Counted from the first letter of the stretch, positions 26,589-36,196 are shown. The stretch: 64,000 nt of DNA from Brevundimonas sp. (GCA_016742215.1 JACVCC010000001.1:434001-498000), one strand, 5' to 3'. Notes: generated by a model from the letters alone, not told the origin. Numbers and translations are program-made.

Positions 26589-27011
26589 ATGCCGCTGAAG
26601 TTGTCGCTAAAGCCAGGCGAGAAATTCGTCCTCAATGGCGCCGTCGTGCAGAACGGCGATCGTCGAGGGGTCCTTATCCTTCAGAACAAGGCCAGCGTTC
26701 TGCGGGAGAAGGACATCCTGCAGCCGGAGGACGTGAACTCCCCGGCCAAGCGCATCTATTTCCCGGTCATGATGATGTACCTGGACGAGAGCGCAGCGCC
26801 GAAAGTCTACGACGAGTTCGCGCTTCGCCTGACCGAGTTCATGGGCGCTACCCGGAATCCGGAGGCGCTGGCGGATTGCGTTGCGACCTCGCGCCACGTG
26901 ATGGCGCGTGAATACTACAAGGCCCTGATGGCGGCCCGGAAGCTGGTGGATTACGAGGAAGGTCTGGCGAATGTCGCTTCAGGCGTACAAGACCGCAGCC
27001 ACGCGGGCTGA
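26589..27011 (+). CDS. flbT: FlbT, post-transcriptional regulator of flagellin
   Basis: A 140-residue cytoplasmic protein of the FlbT family ([32 protein letters not shown]). In Caulobacter FlbT binds the flagellin mRNA leader and promotes its decay until the hook is complete. The ATG at 26589 gives the family-typical N terminus. The last 41 bp overlap flaF, so the pair is translationally coupled. Confidence 0.92.
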   Translation: MPLKLSLKPGEKFVLNGAVVQNGDRRGVLILQNKASVLREKDILQPEDVNSPAKRIYFPVMMMYLDESAAPKVYDEFALRLTEFMGATRNPEALADCVATSRHVMAREYYKALMAARKLVDYEEGLANVASGVQDRSHAG

Positions 27012-27339
27012 AAACCCCCGCGAGATGGAGTACCGGCTGTTCGGGCAAGTGACCCGGGCGCTGATGCACGCCTCCACCGTTGACCGCTCCGATATCGCGA
27101 CGCGGATCGACGCGCTCGACTGGAACCGCCGGCTCTGGACGGCGCTGGCCACGGATTGCTCCAGCGAGGACAATGCGATGGACAAGGCGTTGCGGGCCCA
27201 GATCATCTCGATCAGCCTGTTCGTCGGACGTCACTCCTCGGCAATCATGCGCGGCGAGGAGGATTTCGAGCCGCTGATCGACATCAATCGGATGATCATG
27301 CAGGGGCTTGCAGGTCCCGCTCCGGCCCAGGCCGCCTGA
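26971..27339 (+). CDS. flaF: FlaF flagellar biosynthesis regulator
   Basis: A 122-residue FlaF-family protein ([49 protein letters not shown]). FlaF is required for flagellin translation/secretion and works against FlbT. It overlaps the flbT 3-prime end and precedes the flagellin gene. Confidence 0.92.
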   Translation: MSLQAYKTAATRAENPREMEYRLFGQVTRALMHASTVDRSDIATRIDALDWNRRLWTALATDCSSEDNAMDKALRAQIISISLFVGRHSSAIMRGEEDFEPLIDINRMIMQGLAGPAPAQAA

Positions 27340-27424
27340 CCACACCGTCCTCCCCACCGGTAGTCACAAATTGCCGGGCGGCAGGAGGAGAAATCAAAAA
27401 CTTTCGAAAAATCAGGTCGCTGGT

Positions 27425-27441
27425 GCGGCCTGATCCTTGCG
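27425..27441 (+). promoter_or_regulatory. Sigma-54 (-24/-12) promoter of the flagellin gene
   Basis: GCGGCCTGATCCTTGCG has GG (27427-27428) and GC (27439-27440) exactly ten bases apart with TT before GC, close to TGGCACG-N4-TTGC. Predicted transcription starts near 27452, giving a 5-prime leader of about 65 nt. Class IV flagellins are sigma-54-dependent in Caulobacter. Confidence 0.65.
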
Positions 27442-27469
27442 TAGGTCCTTCCGAACCAGAACCGGTTCT

Positions 27470-27485
27470 ACGGCCAGAAGGCCGT
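27470..27485 (+). promoter_or_regulatory. Hairpin in the flagellin mRNA leader
   Basis: A 6-bp stem ACGGCC-AGAA-GGCCGT lies within the predicted leader, about 30 nt before the flagellin start. A 10-bp palindrome, GAACCGGTTC (27459-27468), lies just before it. Such leader structures are candidate FlbT targets (inference). Confidence 0.4.
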
Positions 27486-27517
27486 TCACAACCGACCAGA
27501 ATGGAAGGAACTGCCCG

Positions 27518-28348
27518 ATGGTTATGTCGGTCAACACGAACGTGGGCGCCCAGGTGGCGCTCCAGAACCTGAACGCGACCAACGCCCAACTGGCGATCAC
27601 GCAAAGCCGGATCAATACCGGCAAGTCCGTGTCGTCGGCCAAGGACAACGGCGCCATCTGGGCTATCGCCCAGGGGCAACGTGCCGAGATCGGTGCGCTG
27701 GGAGCGGTGAGACAGTCACTCGATCGCGGCGTCGCCGCGGTGGATGTGGCCCTGGCGGCGGGCGAGACGGTCTCTGACCTCTTGCTGCAAATGAAGGAGA
27801 AGGCTCTCGCGGCGACCGATGCGTCGCTCAAGACTGCGGCTCGCGCCGCCCTGAACGAGGACTTCAAGGCCCTTCGTGATCAGATCGCCTCGGTGACGTC
27901 CAACGCTGAGTTCAACGGGGTCAACCTGTTGGACGCCAGCGCGACAGGCTTCCAGGCTCTGGCCAACGCGAGCGGCTCGGCCTCGATCTCGGTGGCGGCG
28001 GAAGTCATGGCCCTGAGCAGCACCATCGTCACGGTCACCACTTCGGAGGTGATCGACACCATCACCACGGCGACCGACGCACTGACGGCGGTCGACGAGT
28101 CCATCGCCAACGTTTCCGGCGCGCTCGCGCGTCTGGGGACCAAGTCGAAGGCCCTGGCCACTCACATCACGTTCGTCGGCAAGCTGGCGGACGCGCTGGA
28201 AGCAGGGGTTGGTAATCTGGTGGACGCCGATCTGGCGAAGGAAAGCGCCAAGCTCCAGGCTCTGCAGACGAAGCAGCAGCTCGGGGTTCAGGCGCTGGGC
28301 ATCGCCAATCAGACGCCGCAGCTGGTCCTGTCGCTGTTCCGCGGCTGA
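27518..28348 (+). CDS. Flagellin (short, alphaproteobacterial type)
   Basis: A 276-residue flagellin, with conserved N-terminal D0/D1 ([37 protein letters not shown]) and C-terminal D1/D0 ([27 protein letters not shown]), and a short, Ala/Thr-rich central domain without bulky D2/D3. It polymerises into the filament. GGAAGGA precedes the ATG at 27518; a second ATG six bases on is possible. It is preceded by a sigma-54 promoter and followed by a terminator. Confidence 0.93.
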   Translation: MVMSVNTNVGAQVALQNLNATNAQLAITQSRINTGKSVSSAKDNGAIWAIAQGQRAEIGALGAVRQSLDRGVAAVDVALAAGETVSDLLLQMKEKALAATDASLKTAARAALNEDFKALRDQIASVTSNAEFNGVNLLDASATGFQALANASGSASISVAAEVMALSSTIVTVTTSEVIDTITTATDALTAVDESIANVSGALARLGTKSKALATHITFVGKLADALEAGVGNLVDADLAKESAKLQALQTKQQLGVQALGIANQTPQLVLSLFRG

Positions 28349-28367
28349 TCGCAACGGGTTCTGCAAG

Positions 28368-28396
28368 CGCCGGAGGGGGGAACCCCTCCGGCGTTT
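28368..28396. terminator. Bidirectional terminator between flagellin and exoD
   Basis: An 11-bp perfect stem (28368-28378 with 28383-28393, arms CGCCGGAGGGG and CCCCTCCGGCG) and a GGAA loop, followed by TTT. It lies between the convergent flagellin and ExoD genes. Confidence 0.75.
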
Positions 28397-28403
28397 GGCA
28401 TTC

Positions 28404-29087
28404 TCAGCCCCCGAACAGGCCCGTGAGCCAGTTCCAGGCCTGCGAGGGAAGGGTAGACACGGTCACCCACACAGGAAGCAGGTGCGGCGACAGTTCCGCC
28501 CACAGCAGCCAGATGATCAGGCCGGCGATGCAAACCAGCGCGATCGCGGTCCAAGCGGCCAGCACGGCCAGTCCGTCCCGCTGAACAAGGCCGAATCCAA
28601 AGGCCACGATGATCAGCGACGGGATCAGATTGCCGCCCGGAATCGGCAGGACGAGGATCGAGCAGAGGATCATGCAGGCCAGGCCGATGAGAACCTCGGA
28701 AATCTCGCTCGTCATCACCGAAAGGCGGGGACGGGACCAACGTTCGACGCGGCGGAGTCGGGGCAGTACCCCCGCGATCGCATCGCGATAGCCGCCGCGA
28801 TCGATGCTGCTGGCCAGCGCCCATTTCGGCAACCAGAGCTGATCCCGCCGGATCACCAGCTGGAACGCGATGATCAGGATCGGCAGGCCGAGAACGGTCG
28901 TGGATCCGGGAATGGCGCCGATGACCGCGCTGACCAGTCCGAGAAACAGCATCAGGGCGCCGAAGCCGCGCTCCCCGAAGGCGTTCACCAGCTCTCCAAG
29001 ATAGAGCTTTGGATCGGCCTTCGCGCCGATGTCCTCAAGCACCTGCGAGAAGGGCCGCGCGTCGCTCTGATAGTCGTAATCGGGCAT
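28404..29087 (-). CDS. ExoD-family membrane protein
   Basis: A 227-residue membrane protein of the ExoD family (FGERGFGALMLFLGLVSAVIGAIPGST, GLACMILCSILVLPIPGGNLIPSLIIV). ExoD homologues affect exopolysaccharide production and alkali tolerance in rhizobia; the molecular activity is unknown. Four to five hydrophobic helices are visible. A paralogue lies next to it at 29185-29823, so the pair probably arose by duplication. Confidence 0.85.
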   Translation of the reverse strand: MPDYDYQSDARPFSQVLEDIGAKADPKLYLGELVNAFGERGFGALMLFLGLVSAVIGAIPGSTTVLGLPILIIAFQLVIRRDQLWLPKWALASSIDRGGYRDAIAGVLPRLRRVERWSRPRLSVMTSEISEVLIGLACMILCSILVLPIPGGNLIPSLIIVAFGFGLVQRDGLAVLAAWTAIALVCIAGLIIWLLWAELSPHLLPVWVTVSTLPSQAWNWLTGLFGG

Positions 29088-29184
29088 TGGCGGCCGCTGC
29101 GTCCACGGTGAAGCCCCGATCTATGCACGTCCACCGGGACGCGCCACTTAAGAAACGTCCATGCGACACGAAAGCCGACCGGGG

Positions 29185-29823
29185 TCAGCCTGCGAGACCG
29201 GATATCCAGCGCCAGCCGGCTTCCGCGCTGGCGACGATCAGGGTCCAGGCGAGGAAAAGAACGACAGCGGTGGCAATCGCGAGCGTCCAGCCGATCAGGA
29301 CGGCGAGGCCGTCGCGCTGCATGACCCCCAGCGAGAAGAAGCCTATCGCGACAGCGGGCAGCAGATTTCCTCCCCAGACCGGGAGCACGAGGATCGCCGA
29401 CAGAATCACACAGGCCAGACCGACCATTCCCTGCCCGAAAGGTCCTGTCAGAAAGTAGAGACGGGGCCGTGACACGCCCTCGGTCCAGCGGATCGGCCGG
29501 ATGAAGCGTCGCGACAGGGTTCTGAAGGTGGCGCGATGGATGGACGCCCGTTCGGCCCATCCCGGCAGCCACAGGCTGTCTCGCCCCCATGCCAGCTCCA
29601 TCGACAGGATGAGCAGAGGCGCACCGGTGAGGGTGGTCCCGCCGGGCGGCCAGGGCAGCATGTTGACCAGCGCGAAGAAGAACATCACCGGGCCGAAGGC
29701 ACGGTCCCCGAAGGCCTCGATGATCTCGCCGAGGTAGAGCCTCTCATCTGGCCGGCTCGCGAGCCGGTCCATGACTTCGGAGAAGGCCCGGGGCCGGCCC
29801 GTCGACGTCTCGATCAGGGTCAT
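29185..29823 (-). CDS. ExoD-family membrane protein (tandem paralogue)
   Basis: A 212-residue paralogue of the neighbouring ExoD protein, with the same order of motifs (LYLGEIIEAFGDRAFGPVMFFFALVN, PPGGTTLTGAPLLIL, GLACVILSAILVLPVWGGN). It has the same number of hydrophobic segments but is considerably diverged. It lies 97 bp upstream of the other copy on the same strand. Confidence 0.85.
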   Translation of the reverse strand: MTLIETSTGRPRAFSEVMDRLASRPDERLYLGEIIEAFGDRAFGPVMFFFALVNMLPWPPGGTTLTGAPLLILSMELAWGRDSLWLPGWAERASIHRATFRTLSRRFIRPIRWTEGVSRPRLYFLTGPFGQGMVGLACVILSAILVLPVWGGNLLPAVAIGFFSLGVMQRDGLAVLIGWTLAIATAVVLFLAWTLIVASAEAGWRWISGLAG

Positions 29824-29865
29824 CGAGCGACGATGTCGGTGCGGCGCGCGCGGCTCAAGGCGCCG

Positions 29866-30051
29866 TCAGTGCCTGACATGCTCAGGCTTGCCCTTTCGAC
29901 GGGTGTGCGCGAACGCCTCGAGCTCTGCTTCGGTCATCGACTCAAGCATCTGCTTCGAGGCGCCCTTGAGCTTCGATTTCGGCGTGTCGCCCCGTTTTGC
30001 GCTGAGCGCGGCGCCGGCGGCTTTCTGTTGGGCTGCGGACCTGGCGGGCAT
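29866..30051 (-). CDS. DUF3008 family small basic protein
   Basis: A 61-residue protein starting MPARSAAQQKAAGAALSAKRG, the hallmark of DUF3008. It is Lys/Arg/Ala-rich and predicted helical. Function unknown. It stands alone between exoD and ivd. Confidence 0.8.
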   Translation of the reverse strand: MPARSAAQQKAAGAALSAKRGDTPKSKLKGASKQMLESMTEAELEAFAHTRRKGKPEHVRH

Positions 30052-30104
30052 CGGAAACTCCTTCTGTCGAAGAAGGGACGCGATGCCCGCAAGGTTCCGG
30101 CCGA

Positions 30105-31265
30105 TCAGCCGAGGAGTTCGCGTCCAATCAGGAAGCGCCGGATCTCGTTGGTCCCGGCGCCGATGTCATAGAGCTTGGCGTCGCGAACGAGACGCTCGAC
30201 GGGCCATTCCTTGGTATAGCCGGCGCCGCCGAGGGCCTGGACGGCCTCCAGCGAGACCTTCACCGCATTCTCGGAGGCCAGCAGAATGGCTCCCGCGGCG
30301 TCATAGCGGGTTGTCTTGCCGGCGTCGCAGGCGCGAGCGACGGCATAAACGTAGGCGCGTGCGCTGTTCAGGGCGACGTACATGTCGGCGACCTTGGCCT
30401 GCATCAGCTGGAAGCTGCCGATCGCCTTGCCGAATTGCTTGCGGTCGCGAACGTAGGGCAGCACCACGTCGAGAGCGGCCTGCATGATGCCGAGCGGGCC
30501 GCCCGACAGGACGGTGCGCTCATAGTCCAGCCCGCTCATCAGCACGCCGGCGCCGCCGCCGATCGGGCCCATGACGTTCTCTTCCGGGACTTCGCAGTCC
30601 TCGAACACCAGTTCGGCGGTGTCCGAACCGCGCATGCCCATCTTGTCCAGCTTCTTCGAGACGCTGAAACCCTTCATGCCCTTCTCGATCAGGAAGGTCG
30701 TCACGCCGCCGTTGCCGTCGCCGGTGCGGGCATAGACGACCAGGGTGTCGGCGGTGGGGGAATTGGTAATCCAGAATTTGGTGCCGTTCAGGACGTAACG
30801 GTCGCCCTTCTTCTCGGCGCGGGTGCGCATCGACATCACGTCCGAGCCGGAGCCGGCTTCCGACATGGCCAGCGAGCCGAGATGTTCGCCCGAAATCAGC
30901 TTCGGCAGATACTTCGCCTTCTGCTCCGGGGTGCCCCACCGGCGGATCTGATTGACGCACAGATTGGAGTGGGCGCCGTAGCTCAGGCCGATCGAGGCCG
31001 AGGCGCGGGAGACTTCCTCCATCGCCACGACGTGCTCGAGATAGCCCATGCCGAGGCCGCCGTACTCTTCCTCGACGGTGATGCCGTGCAGACCCAACTC
31101 ACCCATTTCGGGCCAGAGATCGCGGGCGAACTCGTTCTTCTCGTCGATCTCGGCGGCTCGTGGCGCCAGCCGGTCGGCGGCCCAGCGGGCGGTGGTGTCG
31201 CGGATGGCGTCGGCGTTCTCGCCGAGGCCGAATTCCATGGATTGCGGGGCGAAGGGAATGCTCAT
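30105..31265 (-). CDS. ivd: Isovaleryl-CoA dehydrogenase
   Basis: A 386-residue acyl-CoA dehydrogenase. [32 protein letters not shown] and the C-terminal [33 protein letters not shown] are present. The catalytic Glu is in [12 protein letters not shown], the position used by isovaleryl-CoA and long-chain dehydrogenases rather than the usual C-terminal site. It oxidises isovaleryl-CoA to 3-methylcrotonyl-CoA in leucine breakdown. The next enzyme, methylcrotonyl-CoA carboxylase, is represented by the partial gene at the right edge, more than 30 kb away. Confidence 0.9.
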   Translation of the reverse strand: MSIPFAPQSMEFGLGENADAIRDTTARWAADRLAPRAAEIDEKNEFARDLWPEMGELGLHGITVEEEYGGLGMGYLEHVVAMEEVSRASASIGLSYGAHSNLCVNQIRRWGTPEQKAKYLPKLISGEHLGSLAMSEAGSGSDVMSMRTRAEKKGDRYVLNGTKFWITNSPTADTLVVYARTGDGNGGVTTFLIEKGMKGFSVSKKLDKMGMRGSDTAELVFEDCEVPEENVMGPIGGGAGVLMSGLDYERTVLSGGPLGIMQAALDVVLPYVRDRKQFGKAIGSFQLMQAKVADMYVALNSARAYVYAVARACDAGKTTRYDAAGAILLASENAVKVSLEAVQALGGAGYTKEWPVERLVRDAKLYDIGAGTNEIRRFLIGRELLG

Positions 31266-31267
31266 GA

Positions 31268-31291
31268 GCGCGGGCGTAGCACCGCCCGCGC
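31268..31291. other. GC-rich hairpin between ivd and spmX
   Basis: A 9-bp perfect stem (arms GCGCGGGCG at 31268-31276 and CGCCCGCGC at 31283-31291) lies in the 37-bp gap between the spmX stop and ivd start. There is no T-run, so it may be a weak terminator or attenuator. Confidence 0.35.
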
Positions 31292-31302
31292 CTCTGGCAA
31301 AG

Positions 31303-32598
31303 TCAGTCCTGCTTGCCCCACCTCACGTAGAGGTTCCAGGACGAGACGCCGACGCAGATCGCGCCGATCAACGCCAGCGCCCATGCGATCACGGTGGTTT
31401 CGCCCATATCCGACGGTTCGGTCACCGACAGGCGGAACGCCGCCGCCGAGGCCGCGCACGCCGCCAGCCCCACGCCGCCCATGATCAGGAAGGCGCCGGT
31501 CTCGCTCCAGTCGAACCGGCGTGGCCGGTCAGGCTCCGCTTCATGACGGAGGACCGAAAGCGTGGGCTCATCGTCGAACAACGGTTCGGCCGGAGCTTCG
31601 CCCTGTCGTTGCTCCGGGGACCAGACGGGACGGTGGTTGTCGAGGAAATCGGTCTCGACGGCGGGCGTCAGAACCAGGGCGTCCAGGGGCGGAAAGGCCG
31701 AGGGCGCCGGCTCCGGGAAGGCGGCGTCCGTCGGGACGGCGGGCGCGGGCGGATTCCCGAACGAAACTTCCTCAAGCGGGGCTTCAGCCGCCGGTGCAAT
31801 CGGGGCTTCCGCCTCTGGGGGGGCGGGCTGCACTTCGGGTTCGACGGCCGGCGCCGGCATGATCGGGAAGCCGGGCAGGGCTCCGACGACCGGCGCGGCA
31901 TAGGCGCTGTACCGGAGGTTCTGATGCTGGGCGGTCGCGGTGACGGGTTCGGGGACGGCGACCGGGATCGGCGCCTCGACGGCTTCCGGTTCGACCTCGA
32001 CCATCGCTGAAGGACCGACCACGTCGACCGGCGAGGAACCGAAACCGGAGAAGTCCGGACGAACCACGACAGGCTCGGGATCCGGAGCTGCCACGGGACG
32101 CGGCGGAGGGAGGGGCGCAGCCAGCAGATCGGCGAGCGCCACCGGGCCGGCCGGGTCGGCGACAAACAGGGCGCGTTCCGCTGCGCGGCGGCGCAGACGA
32201 TCCCCTTCATCGAGCTGCTCAGGCCAGTCGATCAGGGCATCGGCAGCCTCGCCCGGATGGCCGGAGTTCAGCCTCCCAAGGACATCGGACTGCAGGAACG
32301 CCTCGACGCCGACGGAAATCGCGAAGCTGGCGAGAGCATCGAACTGGTGCTGGTTCAGCGGGGTCGTGACGCCATCGTTCAGCGCCCTGACCACCGGCAT
32401 CAGGTCGTACTGGAGCAGCAGTTCGGCGTCCGGCTCTCCGATCGTAGCGCCTTCACGCGCCGACGCCGTATGCCCGTAGCCGATGACCCACGCGCCGGCC
32501 TCGTTCCGAACCGCGCGCGGTCGGAAGCCCTCGAAGCTCTTGATGAGCACGACCCCCTCGCGGGAGACTTTCAGACGTGGCCTGGACGTGTCTGACAC
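31303..32598 (-). CDS. spmX: SpmX-like polarity protein: degenerate GH24 muramidase domain with C-terminal membrane anchor
   Basis: A 431-residue protein with the domain order of Caulobacter SpmX: GH24 phage-lysozyme-like domain (about 10-150), proline/glutamate-rich linker (about 150-360) and two C-terminal transmembrane helices ([20 protein letters not shown] and [19 protein letters not shown]). SpmX recruits and activates DivJ at the stalked pole and positions stalks in relatives. Of the lysozyme triad only Glu23 (SFEGF) remains: the T4 Asp20 position is Asn32 and the Thr26 position is Val38, so hydrolysis is doubtful. The start is GTG at 32598. Identification is by motif and architecture. 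Confidence 0.85.
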   Translation of the reverse strand: MSDTSRPRLKVSREGVVLIKSFEGFRPRAVRNEAGAWVIGYGHTASAREGATIGEPDAELLLQYDLMPVVRALNDGVTTPLNQHQFDALASFAISVGVEAFLQSDVLGRLNSGHPGEAADALIDWPEQLDEGDRLRRRAAERALFVADPAGPVALADLLAAPLPPPRPVAAPDPEPVVVRPDFSGFGSSPVDVVGPSAMVEVEPEAVEAPIPVAVPEPVTATAQHQNLRYSAYAAPVVGALPGFPIMPAPAVEPEVQPAPPEAEAPIAPAAEAPLEEVSFGNPPAPAVPTDAAFPEPAPSAFPPLDALVLTPAVETDFLDNHRPVWSPEQRQGEAPAEPLFDDEPTLSVLRHEAEPDRPRRFDWSETGAFLIMGGVGLAACAASAAAFRLSVTEPSDMGETTVIAWALALIGAICVGVSSWNLYVRWGKQD

Positions 32599-32667
32599 CG
32601 GTTTGATCCAAATCGAGACGGATACGCTCGCTCGACAAGCGAACGAGCAAGGACCGCGCCGTCGCCG

Positions 32668-34080
32668 CTAGAGCAGGACGAGCGTGGCCAGTCCCAGGAA
32701 GATCAGGAAACCGAAGAAGTCTGTCGTCGCCGTGACAAACACGGCCGATGACACCGCCGGGTCGAACTTCAATCGCGACAGGGTCAGCGGCGTGAGGACG
32801 CCGACGGTCGCGGCGACCAGCAGGTTCAGCACCATGGCGGCGCCGATGATCAGGCCTATCCGCCAGTCCTCGTGCCGGAACCAGAACCCGGCCGCCAGGC
32901 CGATGAGCGGCGCCAGAACGAGGCCGTTGGCCAGGCCCACGGCCATTTCGCGCCAGAACGTCCGGGGCGCATTGGAGCTGTTCAGCTCACGGGTCGCCAG
33001 CGCGCGCACAGTCACGGTCAGGGCCTGGGTGCCTGCGTTTCCGCCGATGGCCGAGACGATGGGCATCAGGATCGCAAGGGCCACGATCTGCTGGATGGTC
33101 GCCTCGAACCAGCCGATGACCATGGCGCCCAGCACCGCTGTGCCCAGATTGATCGCCAGCCACGGCACCCGGCCGCGCACGATCTCCGGAACGGAAGAGC
33201 CGCGATCCTCGTCGGCCACACCGGCCAGACGCAGGATGTCCTCGCGGTTCTCCTCCTGGATGATGTTGACGATGTCATCGACGGTGATCTGGCCCACCAG
33301 ACGCCCGGCCGCGTCGATGACCGGCGCCGAGATCAGGTGGTACTTCTCGAAGATGTAGGCGACCTCTTCCTGGTCCTGATCGACGGTGATCTCGTTGATC
33401 GGCTCCATGATCTCGGCCAGCGACGTCGCGCGAGGGCTGCGCAGCAGCTGGCTGATCGGCACGCCGCCGACCGGCTTGTTCATGGGATCGACGACATAGA
33501 TGTCGAAGAACAGCTCGGGCAGGTCCTCGCCCTGCTTGCGGATGTGGTCGATGGTGTCGCCGACGTTCCAGAACTGCGGCGCGGCCATGACCTCGCGCTG
33601 CATCAGGCGGCCAGCGGAGTCCTCCGCATAGCCGAGCGAGCTCTCGATCGCGGCGCGGTCGACCTCCGGCATGGCCGCCAGCACCTTCTCGCGCTGGTCG
33701 TCCTCCAGATCCTCGACGACCGCGGCAGCGTCATCCGAGTCCAGTTCCTGCAGCGCCTCGGCCAGGGTGCCGTGCGGCACCCGCTCCAGCACCTCCTCCC
33801 GGATACCGTCGTCCAGCTCCGGCAGGGTCTCGGCCAGCAGGTCAGGGGGAAGCCACAGAGTGACGACGGCCCGATGCTCGGCCGTCAGGAAGCCCATCAG
33901 ATCCGCGACGTCCGCCGGGTGCAGATCTTCCAGCAGCGACCGCAGGCGCATCCCGTCGCCATCGTCCGCCGCGTCGACCACCTTCTCGACGAAGGCCGGC
34001 GTCAGGACGTAATCCTCGTCGAGGGCGATGTGCTCAATATCGTCCTGATCGGACGGAGGGGTGGTTGCGGTGGTGCTCAC
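32668..34080 (-). CDS. mgtE: MgtE magnesium transporter
   Basis: A 470-residue Mg2+ channel: N-terminal acidic superhelical domain (LLEDLHPADVADLMGFL), tandem CBS domains (about 140-260) that sense Mg2+, and five C-terminal membrane helices with IPIVSAIGGNAGTQALTVTVRAL-type pore motif (MPIVSAIGGNAGTQ). I use the GTG at 34080 because GGAGGG precedes it; the in-frame extension upstream approaches the tRNA-Leu gene. Family length is normal. Confidence 0.92.
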   Translation of the reverse strand: MSTTATTPPSDQDDIEHIALDEDYVLTPAFVEKVVDAADDGDGMRLRSLLEDLHPADVADLMGFLTAEHRAVVTLWLPPDLLAETLPELDDGIREEVLERVPHGTLAEALQELDSDDAAAVVEDLEDDQREKVLAAMPEVDRAAIESSLGYAEDSAGRLMQREVMAAPQFWNVGDTIDHIRKQGEDLPELFFDIYVVDPMNKPVGGVPISQLLRSPRATSLAEIMEPINEITVDQDQEEVAYIFEKYHLISAPVIDAAGRLVGQITVDDIVNIIQEENREDILRLAGVADEDRGSSVPEIVRGRVPWLAINLGTAVLGAMVIGWFEATIQQIVALAILMPIVSAIGGNAGTQALTVTVRALATRELNSSNAPRTFWREMAVGLANGLVLAPLIGLAAGFWFRHEDWRIGLIIGAAMVLNLLVAATVGVLTPLTLSRLKFDPAVSSAVFVTATTDFFGFLIFLGLATLVLL

Positions 34081-34142
34081 GCGGCCCTCCCCGGTTGAGT
34101 CTCGATAGTGGTAAGCTACCGCAAACTTCAACAATTTCAAAA

Positions 34143-34227
34143 TGGTGCGGTCGAGAAGACTCGAACTTCCACGGGTTGCCCCACAGCGACCTCAACGCTG
34201 CGCGTCTACCAATTCCGCCACGACCGC
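34143..34227 (-). tRNA. tRNA-Leu (anticodon GAG)
   Basis: An 85-nt class II tRNA on the minus strand. The acceptor GCGGTCG (5-prime at 34227) pairs with CGACCGC. It has discriminator A, encoded CCA at 34143-34145, anticodon GAG in GTTGAGGTC, a long variable arm and a GTTCGAGTC T-loop region. Confidence 0.95.
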
Positions 34228-34336
34228 TCGCATCGGAGGGGGGCAGATAGCGGAGGTCGGGGGGAAAGGGAAGGGGAACGAGGGGGCTGGATCGACGTTT
34301 CTTTGCGCCGACGGGGACGGGACAGAGGAGCTGACG

Positions 34337-35257
34337 ATGAAGCGCGTGATTTCTGTGACAGCCGCACTGGCCCTGGCGGCAGCCATTCCGGCCGTTGCCG
34401 AGGCCCAGAGCAACGGAAACGGCAATGGCAACGGCAATGGCAAGGGGCGGGGCGCCAGCGAGAATCGCGGCGGAGGGCCGGGCCAGGATCGCGGCAACGG
34501 CAACGGCAACGGCCGGAGCGCCGAAGCGAGGGGGCGGCCTGAGCGAATCGATGTTCCGCGCCCCGACCGTCAGGTCGAACGTGAGGTCGAGCGCCGCATG
34601 GGCCGGATCGAGCGGGACGTGCGCCGCGAGGTTGTCCGCGACCGCGACTTCGACCGCCGCCCGGTCGAGCGCATCATCGTGTCAGAGCGCGGCCTGATCG
34701 CCGGCTGCCCGCCCGGACTGGCCCGCAAGAACAACGGCTGCCTGCCGCCCGGCCAGGCCCGTCAGATTGCCCGCAGCTACAACCGCTACGACTATCTGTG
34801 GGATCGTCGCGACGACTACCGCTACACCTATGACAACGGCTACCTTTACCGCACGGACCGCAGCGGCTCGCTGCTGGGCTATCTGCCGCTGCTGGGCGGA
34901 GCCCTGATCCCGGGCGCGACCTGGCCCACGCAGTATCAGTACCAGCAGGCCCCGGCCTATTACGGCGACTATTATCGCCTGAACGACCGGTACAACTACC
35001 GCTACGCCGACGGCGTCCTGTACGGCGTGGACCCGCAGACCCAGGCCATTGGCCAGGTCGCCGCCCTGCTGACGGGCCAGACGTGGAACGTCGGTCAGGC
35101 CATGCCGGCCGGCTACGACGTCTACAACGTCCCCTACGGCTACCGTGACCGGTACTACGACACGCCCGAGCGCATGTACCGCTACAACGACGGCTATGTG
35201 TACCAGATCGACCCCACCACGCAGCTGGTGCAGGCGGTCATTCAGCTGCTGACCTGA
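34337..35257 (+). CDS. Secreted Gly/Asn- and Arg-rich protein with CPPGLA-x-K-N-N-GCLPPG motif
   Basis: A 306-residue exported protein. The signal peptide (VTAALALAAAIPAVAEAQ) is followed by low-complexity Asn-Gly repeats, an Arg/Asp/Glu-rich helical stretch, then the two-cysteine motif CPPGLARKNNGCLPPGQA, and Tyr/Arg/Asp-rich repeats (YRYTYDNGYLYR, YNYRYADGVLYG, YRYNDGYVYQ). This motif occurs in many alphaproteobacterial envelope proteins, some annotated RcnB-like. Function unknown; an envelope or surface role is likely. GAGGAG precedes the ATG. Confidence 0.7.
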   Translation: MKRVISVTAALALAAAIPAVAEAQSNGNGNGNGNGKGRGASENRGGGPGQDRGNGNGNGRSAEARGRPERIDVPRPDRQVEREVERRMGRIERDVRREVVRDRDFDRRPVERIIVSERGLIAGCPPGLARKNNGCLPPGQARQIARSYNRYDYLWDRRDDYRYTYDNGYLYRTDRSGSLLGYLPLLGGALIPGATWPTQYQYQQAPAYYGDYYRLNDRYNYRYADGVLYGVDPQTQAIGQVAALLTGQTWNVGQAMPAGYDVYNVPYGYRDRYYDTPERMYRYNDGYVYQIDPTTQLVQAVIQLLT

Positions 35258-35271
35258 TCCGGAGCCCGATC

Positions 35272-35850
35272 ATGAACCATCGATTGACCGCCGCTGCGGG
35301 CGGCCTCCTTGCCGCGCTCGCACTGGCCGCCTGCAACCCGGCCGGCGACAGCGACAAGGCCGGCGCAGAAGCCCCGGCGGCTTCGTCCCGCAATCTGGCC
35401 GACAGCATCGCCGCCAACGGCGATCTGGACAGTCTGGAGGCCCTGGTCGGCGCCGCCGGGCTGGAGACCGTTCTGGAAGGCGTCGGGCCCTATACCGTCT
35501 TCGCACCGGCCGATGCGGCCCTGCAGACGGCGGGGCTGACCGATCTGGCCGGAGAAGAAACCCGCGCCCAGGGCGTCGCCCTGCTGCGGGCCCACATCGT
35601 GCCGGGCGCCCTTACCCGTCGCGACATCCTGGCCGCCATCGACGCCAACAGCGCCGGCAAGGTGGAGATGCGCACAATGGCCGACGGCCTGCTGAGCTTC
35701 AGCAAGGACGGCGACACCGTTGTGGTGACGGCGCCGGGCGGCGGCACGGCGCGGCTGAGCGGCTCGGAGACGGTCGCCAGCAATGGCGTGCTTCAGCCGA
35801 TCGACGGCGTTCTGGCGGCCGCCGCGCCGCCAGCCGCTGCCGCGAACTGA
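35272..35850 (+). CDS. Fasciclin (FAS1) domain lipoprotein
   Basis: A 192-residue lipoprotein: lipobox LALAAC near residue 20, then one FAS1 domain (ADSIAANGDLDSLEALVGAAGLETVLEG, PYTVFAPADAALQ, LLRAHIVPGAL, VASNGVLQPIDGVL). FAS1 domains mediate adhesion in the envelope. It starts 14 bp after the preceding secreted protein stop; the two probably form an operon. It converges with the FliN-like gene. Confidence 0.85.
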   Translation: MNHRLTAAAGGLLAALALAACNPAGDSDKAGAEAPAASSRNLADSIAANGDLDSLEALVGAAGLETVLEGVGPYTVFAPADAALQTAGLTDLAGEETRAQGVALLRAHIVPGALTRRDILAAIDANSAGKVEMRTMADGLLSFSKDGDTVVVTAPGGGTARLSGSETVASNGVLQPIDGVLAAAAPPAAAAN

Positions 35851-35869
35851 CGTCGGGCCGGCGTCGTCG

Positions 35870-36166
35870 TCAGGCGGCGCCGGCCATGAAGTCGTAGACG
35901 TCGGCGGGACGGGTCACGGTGATCGCAATGCGATCCTCGCGGATCTCGATCTCGCCGCGCGCAACCGGATGGTTGTTGGCGAGGATCCAGACCTCGTCGG
36001 TTTCGGACGCATCCAGCGGGATCACGGCGCCGCGGCCCATGCGCAGCAGCTGGCTCATGGGCAGCACGGAGCGCCCCAGCACGACCGAGATCTCGACATC
36101 GACAGCTTCGATCTGGCTCATGGGGAACTCTGACGCGGACTGGGACTGGCGGAGGTGGTCTTGCAT
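35870..36166 (-). CDS. fliN: FliN/SpoA-family flagellar switch protein
   Basis: A 98-residue SpoA-domain protein ([49 protein letters not shown]), the core of FliN in the flagellar C-ring. The length is compatible with FliN but it lacks a long N-terminal tail. The start may be 36166 (MQDHL) or 36121 (MSQIEA). It is not beside other switch genes here, so it could be a FliN paralogue; divergent lipB begins 30 bp upstream. Confidence 0.75.
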   Translation of the reverse strand: MQDHLRQSQSASEFPMSQIEAVDVEISVVLGRSVLPMSQLLRMGRGAVIPLDASETDEVWILANNHPVARGEIEIREDRIAITVTRPADVYDFMAGAA

Positions 36167-36196
36167 GGCGCTCCTGATCCCCACATTGGGGGCACC

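Noticed and set aside
35856..35885. Terminator between the FAS1 and FliN-like genes
   Set aside because: An 8-bp GC palindrome is present (GGCCGGCG/CGCCGGCC) but one arm is inside the FliN-like coding end and no T-run follows.
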